64,000 nt of DNA from Plasmodium malariae (taxonomy: Eukaryota; Apicomplexa; Aconoidasida; Haemosporida; Plasmodiidae), in contig NC_041781.1 in NCBI RefSeq assembly GCF_900090045.1, positions 1,968,001 to 2,032,000 on the forward strand, in the 5' to 3' direction. The notes beneath the pieces were generated by a model. That model saw only the letters and a program-made list of their open reading frames with translations, searched no databases and was not told the origin of the DNA. The position numbers and the translations under genes are program-made. Each line of letters begins with the position of its first letter. Positions within the stretch are counted from its first letter, which is position 1. This document shows positions 53,801-64,000 of the stretch, piece after piece.

Positions 53801-55060
53801 TAGATTTTAAATAGAAAAATATGTGTTCATTTGTATATGATGAAAGGGATTTTATGTAGTTTGATACTTTTATACATATATATATATATGTATATATTAT
53901 TAAGAAGAATGATTAATATTTATTATATAAAATGGATTTCATTAGAAAAATGGAATAAAACATATTTATTGAAAGAATAATTATAAGTGACTTTTATTTT
54001 TCTTTATTTTTGTATAAATGTGAAATTAATTTATATCATAAAAAAACATAACTTTATAATTATTGGCTACTTATATGTTCTTACTAACTTGGAGATACTT
54101 AATCGTTTCAATAAAATAAAAAATTAAAAAAATATATAATTTTACTATTTTTATTAATGATACAGTAACACAATTTTATAAAAATTACTAAAATATATAT
54201 GTTAGTAAAAGTAGTTAAATGAATAAGATATATATTTTACTTGTTTGTTTGTATTATTAAAGGAATAAACTGATGAATTAAAATTAATCGAATATTTATG
54301 GATCATTTATTGAAATAATTTTCGTTTTAATAATTGTTAGATATTATAAATTATCCATTAATTTAATTTAACATATCTCTGTCTAAATTCATTAGTAAGT
54401 CGGTTAAAATGTTGTCATTAAATAAAACAAAATATATGTATTTATTTTTCGAATAAGACAAAGCTTTTAATTCCAATAAAAAATGATATATTTCCCACGT
54501 CAACCCATCATCGAAAATGGTTAAATGATTTTTTAATTAAAAGATATATGTTTTTTATCAATTTAAGAATATATCAGTAATTAATCTCGTTCATTATATA
54601 ATTCACATTTTTAATATTTCTTTTAGTTAAATTTTTAATATCTAATTTAACTTAATTCATTGTACCTTTTAGTGTGCATGATTGATGGAGCTTTTAGAAT
54701 AAAACAATAACGTTGTTTTTATAATCTATAAAACTGAACATTTCCTGTTACATATTTTAATAATTATTTTTATGTTACTAAGAATTTCATTTGTTTTTAA
54801 TTTTATACATGTATAAATTACTACATATTTTTTTTAAAAATTGTATCTCATGTTTTTTGGAATTTGTTACAAGATCACTAATTAATGCACAAATTTTATT
54901 ACATTAGTTTTATTTCATTATAAGGATAGTTCCATACATGACATATCATATCTACTTATTTTCTTGTCCATTAATATAAATATAATAAAATTCTTAAAAA
55001 TATATTTATAATATTTCATCAGTAATATGTTTCCAACCTCTTTTTTACACAATAAAAAGT

Positions 55061-55106
55061 CCTAAATTTATGAATGTGCAATATATGCATATTCATGAAT
55101 TTAAGG
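55061..55106. repeat. Near-perfect inverted repeat (hairpin)
   Basis: Arms of about 20 bp, CCTAAATTTATGAATGTGCA and TGCATATTCATGAATTTAAG, are near reverse complements, separated by about 5 bp. Could fold as a hairpin in DNA or RNA. No terminal duplication or transposase around it. Confidence 0.5.
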
Positions 55107-57220
55107 ATTTAATAATATTTTTGAACTTAGATAAAGAATTATAAATTCATATTAAAAATACCTTTAATTTATATTATGGTACTACTTTTAAATAAAATGC
55201 AGTTTAATTTTTTGGTACAAATCTATTTACATTAATTCTAGTACTTATATGAAAAAAGAAATATATATTATTTTTTGGAGTTTCGTGTAAGTCTTTTTGA
55301 ATATGTATAGAAAAAATTAAAATATATATATATATATATCCCCGCACTATTAACAATAATAATAAGTGAGTAAAATAATAATCTATACAATACTGGCTTT
55401 TACATAATTTTATTCTTTATTAGCGATATTATATAATGTATTGTTCTAAATAAAAATCTTATAAAAATTTGTTCGGAATATTAATTATACTTAAGTTATT
55501 TAAGTATATAATAAATTTTCTTAGATTTTTCTAATAGTATATATTTCTTGAAAAAAACTTATAATAAATTATGTCCTAAAATATTTACAAAAATAAAAGT
55601 CATAATTATAGATATAAGTTCAAAACATGAACTCATATATATATTTATTTTTTTCATGTTATTATTTTTCAAGTATTATAATGTTTAATATTATCATTTT
55701 TCTTTGAATTAAACAAAAGTATACTAAAAAAAATTTTTAGCCATATTATTCCATGTAAATTGAATGTAAGATTAAATGTATTAGAGTCTACGTATATAAG
55801 TACTGCTTAATAGTTGTTCATAATGTTTTTATTTCTTGGGCTTATTATAAAAATAATTTTTTATGTAACTAGATATGCATGTAAAAAAAACTGGAAAAAA
55901 AAATGAATAACATTTTCTACTAATAGTACATGAAAATTATTGGCTTTAAATAAATCCAAATGGATACAGAAACATAACGTATTATTTAGGAATAATAATA
56001 TAAAGAAGAAATCGAGAAAAGATATATATATAAGGATATACTAATATATTTAAAAAAAAATAAAATGACTATTAATATATGTAAATAAATATATTTACCA
56101 TCTTATATTTCTTTTTGGAAAATCGTTGTAATTATATGTAAAAATAATAATATATAGCTGTAAAAATTAATTGTTTTATTTTTTGTGCATATCGAGTTTT
56201 TATATATTTTTTTTAAGGCTTTTCGTACATTTGTAATATCATTTTTAATACATTTGCATTTTTTTGAGGTATTTTTTTTTATTTCTTGTTTTCATATTTA
56301 ATAATTTATTTTATCGAGGTTATAATATCGTATTTTACTGTAAAAAATTTTTTAAGAAAAATGTTTAGTATTTATGAATATTAGGTTAATATAATATAAA
56401 TAATAAAAATTATCGTTATATATTAAGGGAACTGATTATGTTTAGATGTGAATAACAGTCTACATTTATTAATATAAATTTGATTTACATAATAACCGTA
56501 TATTTTAGATTATTAATCTTGTGCAATACAATACTTTTCCATAAAATGAAAGCATAAGTATATTTAATATCATATAATTAGAATTATATTATTGTTCATT
56601 AAATTCCGTTTTATAAAAATTATTTGAATAACTTTGATATAATAAACGGATAATAAAAAAGTATAGGAATTTTTATTTTTTAATACATACGTAAATAATT
56701 AATGAACTAGGCTTGTTATGATAATGATATATTTAATACTAGAAATACTTTTTTTTTTTTTTTGTTTATTATTTTTTATTAATAATTCATCTAAATATGT
56801 ACATTTAACAAAATAAATTAAGTAGTTTATTAGAAGTATTTACAAACGTTAAATTTATAAATAATTATATGAACTAAATTAAAAACTATAATTTTCTAAT
56901 ATTTTTATATAAAAAAAAAAATGTATTTGATCTTCAAAATATATATTATTTATAGATTTGGTAGTATGATATAAATACAATTTCTTAAATATATAATAAA
57001 CCAATAGAGAATGAAAGTGTTATTATTAATATATAATTAGTAATTGAATAAAATACTAATATCTTAATTTATTTTTACTATTATTATGTTGTCATGATGA
57101 TTATTATTATTTAAAAATAATAACCTGCTTCTTCAAAATGTATTATTTATAAAATTATAAATTATAAAAAAAAAAAAACATAATCTTATTTATTATTCTT
57201 TGAATATAGAAAACAACCAA

Positions 57221-57260
57221 TTATCTATATTCTATAGATTCTATATTCTACATAAAGAGT
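57221..57260 (+). promoter_or_regulatory. Conserved fam upstream element
   Basis: TTATCTATATTCTATAGATT then CTATATTCTACATAAAG, starting 422 bp before the start codon at 57643. Confidence 0.5.
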
Positions 57261-57642
57261 ACTTGGAAAAAATAGGTAATCTTTAGTTTTTTTTTATTTT
57301 ATTGTTTAAAGAAAATTAATAACAAAAATAATTTAATTACACTACTACATTAAATTATGTCTATTTAATATTAAGGATAATTTTAGATTTTTCATTTTGA
57401 TAAAAAATTACATTTAGTGAAAATATAATATAAAAATATTTTAATGTTTTTTTTATGTTCTATTTCTTTGTCTATATTGTACAATATATTACAGTTACAT
57501 ACGTTTTATTTTTTGCGAAAAAAAAAGAAAGGATAAAGAAAATTTAAATTAATAAATAATTATACTATCCTGTATCATTAAAAAAATATTATACTATTGT
57601 TAACTTTTTATTTAATATATTTCAATATTAAATATCTATATA

Positions 57643-58638
57643 ATGGATGAAAGGAAGAAATTATTGTTTTTAATTAATTTTGCGATGTTTATTTTTTTAT
57701 CTTGGATAGGAAACTTCACAAGTGAACTGGTATTATAATAATATTTATGAATATTTACATTATTCAGATTGTTATTGTTTTATTTTTATTCGTAATTTTT
57801 TTTTGGCAAGAAATTTATGTTCCTTAAATTACTAATATTTTCTTTGTTATTTTAGTGTACCTTTAAAAAATATTTAGATGAAAATTACAAAGCTGTTAAA
57901 AAATTAGATACAAGAATTTATCGATTACTAACAAAATATAGGAAAAACATAAATTCATGTATGTTAGGATTAAGAGAAGTGATACCATATAATGTAGAGA
58001 ACGAAAAAACAAATATATGTAATAATGTGAAGAGAGACATATCAAAAAATAGTAAATCAAATGGATGTTCTTTAAAAAATGAGGAAAGTCATAAACTAGA
58101 TAAAAAAAGTAAATCTTGTATTTTTGAAACAAAAAAATATTCCCGTCTGGAAAAAAAAATATTCAAAGAACTTGATTATGAGAATTTTCTTAAAAATAAT
58201 AGGACAATTAGTGATAAATTATATAAGAGAATAGTAGTTAAAAAATACGGACTACGATTACTCCTACCTTTCTTACTCTTTTTCTTATTATTATTATCAC
58301 TAATATTAGACTATTCTGGTGGTACAGGACTTTTAAGTGGATTGCGTGAGGTATTGAATACCTTCGCCCCAAGTTTTTGGAGAACGTTAGGACCAAAATT
58401 GAGTATACTTTTAGGGGAATCTTGGTCGAAAACGTTAAAACCGCTTTTCGAAGCGTCAGTATGGAAGGACAGTCAGTGGAAAAAGGAAATCTATGTATCG
58501 TCCAATTTATTTGGTTTTATAATATATTTCATACCTTTCATTATATTAGGTGTCACACTTATAACAGGAGTTATTTACTATCATAAAAAAGTTAAAAAAT
58601 TTGAAAAAATTAAGTTTAGGAAGAAATATAATGCATAG
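57643..58638 (+). CDS. Fam-m-like exported protein (fam-l/fam-m superfamily)
   Basis: Exons 57643-57729 and 57856-58638, intron of 126 bp in phase 0, about 289 residues. Signal exon MDERKKLLFLINFAMFIFLS, then WIGNFTSEL. Exon 2 opens CTFKKYLDENYKAVKKLDTR, very like the gene at 6916 (NVLKKYLDENHSNVRKLDTR), with IYRLLTKYRKN and a shared LREVIPYNVENE (LQEVIPYNGENE there). These two are therefore the closest pair in the window. Subtype block KSCIFETKKYSRLEKKIF, KELDYENFLKNNRTIS, KKYGLRL. Membrane segments lie near residues 163-181 and 252-275 (FIIYFIPFIILGVTLITG), with tail YYHKKVKKFEKIKFRKK. The inter-membrane loop is glycine/serine and tryptophan bearing (SFWRTLG, ESWSKTL). No lesion seen. Followed by block copy 3. 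Confidence 0.88.
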
Positions 58639-59042
58639 AAAGAACTATGTTTCATCTTGTAATTAAGTTATAAATATAAGATAACATACGAGATATCTTT
58701 AGTTATGAGCTTATTAAATACATTCATAATTGCTTAAATATTTTAAATACACCTAACCCCACATGAACTCCTTAATGCCCAAGTATAGATTATGTTCTTA
58801 GATTTTCAGTGAATTTGAACGTTTTAATATTTTCTCATGAGTATTATAAAATATCTTCCACGTTTAGCTAAATATCCTTGTCATAATATACATATATATT
58901 TTATATTTAATTATATTTTTATAGAAAAACTATATGTGTGAAATAAAATTAATATATAACATAAAATTTAATATATTTTTATTAAGTTCTTGTGTTAACT
59001 TATGTTTTATATAAAAATTGTTTATTTCTACTTTATATTTTT

Positions 59043-59085
59043 TTCTAGTCTAAAATAGTCATTCTTTCATGTTATTAGGATTATT
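59043..59085 (+). other. Conserved fam downstream element
   Basis: TTCTAGTCTAAAATAGTCAT then TCTTTCATGTTATTAGG, 405 bp after the stop codon. Close match to the copy at 8286. Confidence 0.45.
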
Positions 59086-60144
59086 TATTATTGACTTTAA
59101 ATTAGTAATACATATGTAATGTTTTGAATTTAGTGAAAGAAGGTGAATGTATTTAGATTTGTGGATTTTTATATGTATTTTTACTAAAAAACTTAAATTT
59201 CATTCTATAAAATATGTTTTGTGAGAAATATCTTATAAAATATTTTTATTGTAAAAGCAAATTAAATTCACTTTTAGTTTATTTTGTTTGTCATAATTTT
59301 AAAGTTAGAGATATACGATAAAAGAATATCGCTATTAAGTACAGATTATTTACATTTATTTACCAGTTTATTGCTTCTTTATAATTACTATTAAAATGAA
59401 AACCTAAAATTATTTATAAATGTACTTAATGGTGGTGTTAACCAAATTCTGTACAAACTAATTAAATATATATTTTATTTAAAATTTATAAATAAATTAA
59501 AAATATATATATTTTTTTATTTTTTACATTATTAATATATTATATTGATAAATTAAATATAATAATAAATTAATAGATAATATATGTAAATTCATTTTTT
59601 TTTTAATTATTATAGTAAAATTTTAATATGTATATATATTTGTAAAAGGATATATTAGAATTATTAGTACAAAAGAGTATAAGTTTTTTCTACAAGCATA
59701 CAATATTCTGCAAGTATATATATATATATCTTATTTTCCATATATACATTTTTATTTAATAAAGGGTTAATATGTTATTAAAAACACACATAATTTACTT
59801 TATATAGAGATAATAATCCAATTATATTTATAACACTCATTTTTTAGATAAAACTAGAAAAAATATTTTATTTTATTTTTGAGATAATTCTTACTTATAA
59901 AATATTATATTTTTAGTTAAGTTCTAATTTTTCTACTTCAAAATTATTTTTTTCTTCAACAAGAAATTAATTAAATAAAGGTAATATATATATTTAACAT
60001 AAAAATGTAATCGTAGTAGTTCTCATTATTAGATTAAATTTATTAAATTTTGTTCTTTATGGGTTCAAATGAAAATTATAATATAATATTTATACATGTT
60101 TCAGTTATCACATTTACATGCTATTACATAGGATTCTCTAGACA

Positions 60145-60339
60145 ATGAAATTACGCGTGCATATTTTTTTCTTTGCAAAAAAGCATTATACATGCAAAGA
60201 ATATAGAATATATATAGATAACTGTAAACGAAGATTGTGCAATGTTGCTGACAAGAATTTTAATAAAAAAATATTTATATTTACTTTTTTTATAATATTA
60301 TTATTACTGTATTTTATTAAATCATTATCTTCTGTGTAA
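60145..60339 (+). other. Small open frame or gene relic in block copy 3
   Basis: Sixty-four codons from an ATG, ending with a hydrophobic segment IFTFFIILLLLYFIK and SLSSV. Copy 1 (about 9440-9640) keeps recognisable pieces: RIIYTN, NNNFSKKKKYL, then after stops LLYFIKIFSSV. Copy 2 (about 21170-21355) keeps only YFIK-like traces. The frame is open only here. Either a small membrane-protein exon that decayed elsewhere or chance conservation of a repeat. Confidence 0.3.
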
Positions 60340-63300
60340 ATAATATATATAAATATGTAAAATTATTATGTTAGCGGAATATATATTTTTTTTCTTTTTT
60401 TTTTGCATATATAATATTAATTATGCCATATTTTCCAAAAAGAATTTTATTAAAATTTTCATATCCTGTATTTATGAATTACCCGTTAAAAATTAATAAT
60501 AAGATATGAATATATTATATGAAAAAAAATGAAAACAAAAAGTTAAATTAAAGAAAGAACATTACTATAAGGTAGAAAAGAGAGATATTTAACAAAATAA
60601 TTATTTAATATAAGGAATAAAATTTATTTTTAGCAGAAAAAATATATGGTAAATAGAAAAATAGTAACAAAAAGCTTTCATAAAATAATAAGATTTATTT
60701 TACAAGTATTTAATCTTATTATTTAATACTATTAGTTTTTCATTTATTTGTGTTTTTATAATATGCATGATGTTAAAAACATAACTTAGAATTCTTCTTT
60801 ACTCAATAAATACTCATGTAAATAATAAAATATTTTGTGTATATACAGCTTTAAAAATGACGTTCACGTAAATAATTAACCTTAAAAAGAAAAAAGAAAA
60901 ATATTTTTTTAATCCTCATATTATCAAGCTTTTAATTTTTTTATGTTACTATTAAAAATTAAAATATATATATAGACCATTTTATATATATTATTTTTTT
61001 TGAATGTATTCAATTATATATGTCTGTAATAAAAACGTTCTTTACTTAATTTTTTTGTTCTCTCTTTTCTCCTACTTTCCTTTATTTTTTTTTTTTCGTT
61101 TTAAATTAATACATGTGAATTAAAATTATGCAAAGAAAAATTATTAAATTTTTATGAAATTTTTTATTGTAAGAATTTTTAAAAATAAGGTTGTGGAGAA
61201 TTTGCATTTTTCCACATAGAAGACATTGCTAAATTAAGAACATAACTTTGATTTTCTATAACTATATTTTGATATATGTAATTATAGTTTATGTGCTTAC
61301 TATACTACTCTTTATTTTATACTTATGCATTAATGGAATATAAGTGCAGCAATTTTAATAAAAAATATGATAATTGCTAGAATTAACATTATGTAGATGT
61401 AAAAACTCTCAATGCGAATGTCACATACATTACTCTTTCTTATTTTTAATACATATTTTGCTTTACTAGGACAGTCTTATCATCCTAAGCGAATGTTAAT
61501 ATGAAAAAAGGGAAAATGGAGAGAAGCCATAGGAAGTCTTAAAGGCGCATGATGATGTAGTGCCAAAACAAATTAAAACAAGTAAAATAAAATGAAGAAA
61601 GAAAAAATTATAATTATTTAAGAATAATACTAAATATATAAGCATAATGAAAATTTAAAGGTATTTTTCTCTATCGTCTTTTTATATGTTAAATTTGGAT
61701 TACAAAGATGTTTTTCTCGAAACCGCAGCTCTTTATACATATAAAATGTTAATGAGAAAGAGGGGAAAAGGAAAGGAAGTGAAAATCTTTACGTAATTTT
61801 GATAATTTATTATTTCTTGTCTTAATTTTTATGAAAAGTCTAAAAGATGCACAATAAGCATGTGTTTATATACTTTCTTGAGAATTAGGTATACATGTAT
61901 TGAGGATAATTATTATAAAAGAATTGTGATGTGTCCTTTGTACTGATATAGTGTGCAGATGTACCTGTATATATATATGTGTATATGTACATCTGCATGT
62001 AAACATGAATATATGTAAATGCGTATATGAACTTATTCACATGAACATGTATATATGTGTATGCGTATAGATGCATGTACAAAGGTAGATATGTAGACTT
62101 GCATAACATAATGTATCCATTTACATATTCTGATACATGTTCATTCCTATATTTCAAAAAACTCATCTTTATTTTTAAACTTAAAAAAATAAGTTAAATT
62201 ATTTGACTATATTATTATTAGGGTTGAAGTAATCCTATTTTCTTATGTATACAGGGGGTAAATGAAAATAATAATAAATAATAAAACAAATAATATGTAT
62301 TATTTATGGCTTTATTTGTGTATTTCATCATATGAATTTCTTACAGCAATTCATTATTATATCTGAGCTCTATATATATAAATGAAAAAATATTATTAGG
62401 TTGTACCAATTATATGCAACGCGAATAAAGGAGCCAATAGGAAGAATACTATTACAAAGACACAAATTCTCATTTAATCCGTTTAAAGCAAAATAAATAG
62501 AATAAAACATTTATCATGGGAATACAATCTTATGTTAATAACTGAAACAATTTGAGAACACAAATGCGTTCAAAATTTATGCGCGTTAATGAGATAGCAC
62601 TATTCATGATTAAACGTTTATCTATGCATATTATACACATGCACATATATATGTTTTTTTGTGCTATCTTTCCTTATATGTTTTAGATAATTTAAATTGA
62701 AACGTTATAAATGGGAAAACGTGTGCTATATATATATATAAACTTTTGCATATTAGAAATTTATTTACATGACATTACTAACATTAAAAACTTTTGTTAA
62801 TGCGTTATGTATGTGAACAATTTATAATAAGTTTATGTGCATAAAATAGAATGGAAAGCACGATAAAATTCAGGTAAATGAAAACAGAGGATAATAACAC
62901 TGTATGATGTTCATTGAAACATTTAGATCTTATACGGATGCTAATAAAGAAAGACAATAAAAAAAAATATATTTGTCACATGAAAAGTGAGCTCTTAAAA
63001 TTAATTTTTCAGAAAAGAAATTCGTTTAAATATATTCCATTTTATATTACATCAAAATTTTTTACGTATCTTTGATTACATCTATTAATGATCTTTATAT
63101 AGATATTAATTAAAGCATTTATCGTAAGCATGGAGGAAGCAAAAAAAAAAAAAGAATATAACAAATACAGAAGCATGAGTAGTAAATGTATAAGGGAAAA
63201 ACACAAAAGTTATTAGTTCATCTTAGAATGATAGAAAAAATTTCATATATGTAAATAAGTGTACATATACGTAAACTGTACTTATATGTTAATTCATATG

Positions 63301-63600
63301 ATAACAATTTTCACCATGTTAAACAAGCATCTAAGGATGTATAAACAAATAATAATGAATAATATACGAAAGGAAAATACGTATGAAAGTTTGTACATAA
63401 TGAATTAATTTATATGAATCGTAGAAAAAGAAAAAAATTATACTGTAATTTTTTTTTTTTTTTTTAAGTACATTAGATATATGTATATCCGTATATTTGT
63501 AATATAAAACCGTTAAACATGTATATAAAAAATACATTAATTAGAAAAAATAAATTCCATTAAGGTTATAGAGTAGAATAAAACAAATGTAGTTAAAACT

Positions 63601-64000
63601 TGTAATGATACGCTCTTTAGCGATTATTTTAACTTATGTATGTTTGTGTGCAAATAATTCGATGGATATCATTGGAGTAATAGTATTTCAGAAAAGATTT
63701 AGTAGTTCTATAATCAGGACTGTAAAAATATTGCCTAATGAAACAATAGAAAAATTATAAATTCACTGAATATATGTATAGCACGCATTAATTAATTTTT
63801 AAACAAAGTATTAAAATAAAAAAAGTAATAAGCCTTATTATTTTAATATTAATAACATGTTATATTAAAAGAAACCTAATATATTATAACAACAGTAATA
63901 TTTATGCTAAATGATTATTATAATTGACATTATATCTACCATAATTTAAAAAATATTTTAGTATTTATGTAAATATATATGAATTAATAAATAGATATAT
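63601..64000. other. A+T-rich DNA at window end
   Basis: No feature recognised in the last 400 bases; no telomeric repeat. Confidence 0.5.

Larger units (their letters stand above)
53371..57220. other. Intergenic DNA in the third doublet
   Basis: Begins with the fam-type 3' flank, including GAAATAATTTTCGTTTTAAT near 54315, which matches the flank at 33450. The rest is A+T-rich with a near-palindrome at 55061-55106. No gene recognised. Confidence 0.5.
58639..63600 (+). repeat. Downstream block, copy 3 (about 5 kb)
   Basis: Follows the fam-m-like gene and aligns with copy 1 at nearly the same spacing: anchors at 60060-60370, 60480-60660, a pyrimidine-rich tract at 61040-61100, 61140-61270, 61400-61560, the alternating TGCATGTA region 61930-62110, 62170-62300, 62400-62460 and 62860-62960. 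Copy 2 shares 62600-62720. Internal open frames are short (60145-60339 is described separately). Confidence 0.65.

Noticed and set aside
61885..62166. 93-codon minus-strand frame rich in Tyr, Ile and His
   Set aside because: It is a translation of the alternating TGCATGTA/TATATG tract, and there is no counterpart open frame in copies 1 or 2.
1..64000. Telomeric repeats, CRISPR arrays, tRNA/rRNA genes and bacterial-type operons
   Set aside because: No TTTAGGG/TTCAGGG-like arrays, no regularly spaced repeats with spacers, no tRNA arms or rRNA cores were seen. Composition and introns are those of a Plasmodium chromosome.

Overview
This window is subtelomeric DNA from a malaria parasite of the Plasmodium malariae clade (P. 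malariae, P. brasilianum or a close relative). Three things point there. Base composition is extremely A+T rich. There are short-intron genes of the pir family and a broken STP1 gene. Most telling are seven two-exon genes of the fam-l/fam-m superfamily, which to my knowledge is expanded only in that clade. No telomeric repeat array, rRNA, tRNA, CRISPR array or classical transposon was seen.

Layout. 1-2220 has no recognisable gene. A short pir gene lies at 2221-3142 (+). A fam-m-like gene is at 6916-7873 (+), followed by about 5 kb of non-coding DNA (block copy 1, about 7.9-13.0 kb). A fam-l-like gene (15179-16098) and a fam-m-like gene (18674-19656) follow, then block copy 2 (about 19.7-25.4 kb, with roughly 0.9 kb extra). 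A decayed exported-protein gene is at about 27978-28540. A fam-m-like gene (31467-32482), a truncated block copy and a fam-l-like gene (35193-36091) come next. Relics of a fam first exon (37419) and of a pir gene (37621-38248) precede a minus-strand pir with a one-base frameshift (38789-39932) and a minus-strand STP1 pseudogene (43921-45789). An intact pir is at 47781-49046 (+). The last doublet is fam-l-like (52474-53370) and fam-m-like (57643-58638), followed by block copy 3 (about 58.7-63.6 kb).

Every fam gene has the same build: a 28-29 codon hydrophobic first exon, a phase-0 intron of 125-137 bp, and a second exon encoding a polar lysine-rich region, a conserved block and two membrane segments. 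Each sits in a cassette with a similar pyrimidine-rich element about 420-445 bp before the start codon and a second similar element about 390-415 bp after the stop codon. Most seem to be copied as larger modules: three fam-m-like genes carry the same 5 kb downstream block. That block contains small open frames that are open in one copy and broken in the others, so it may hold the remains of another gene family.

The proteins are expected to be exported to, or displayed at, the infected red cell or merozoite surface. This rests on family knowledge, not on anything the sequence proves. The fam-l versus fam-m label for each of the two subtypes is from memory and could be swapped; the division into two subtypes is plain from the sequence.
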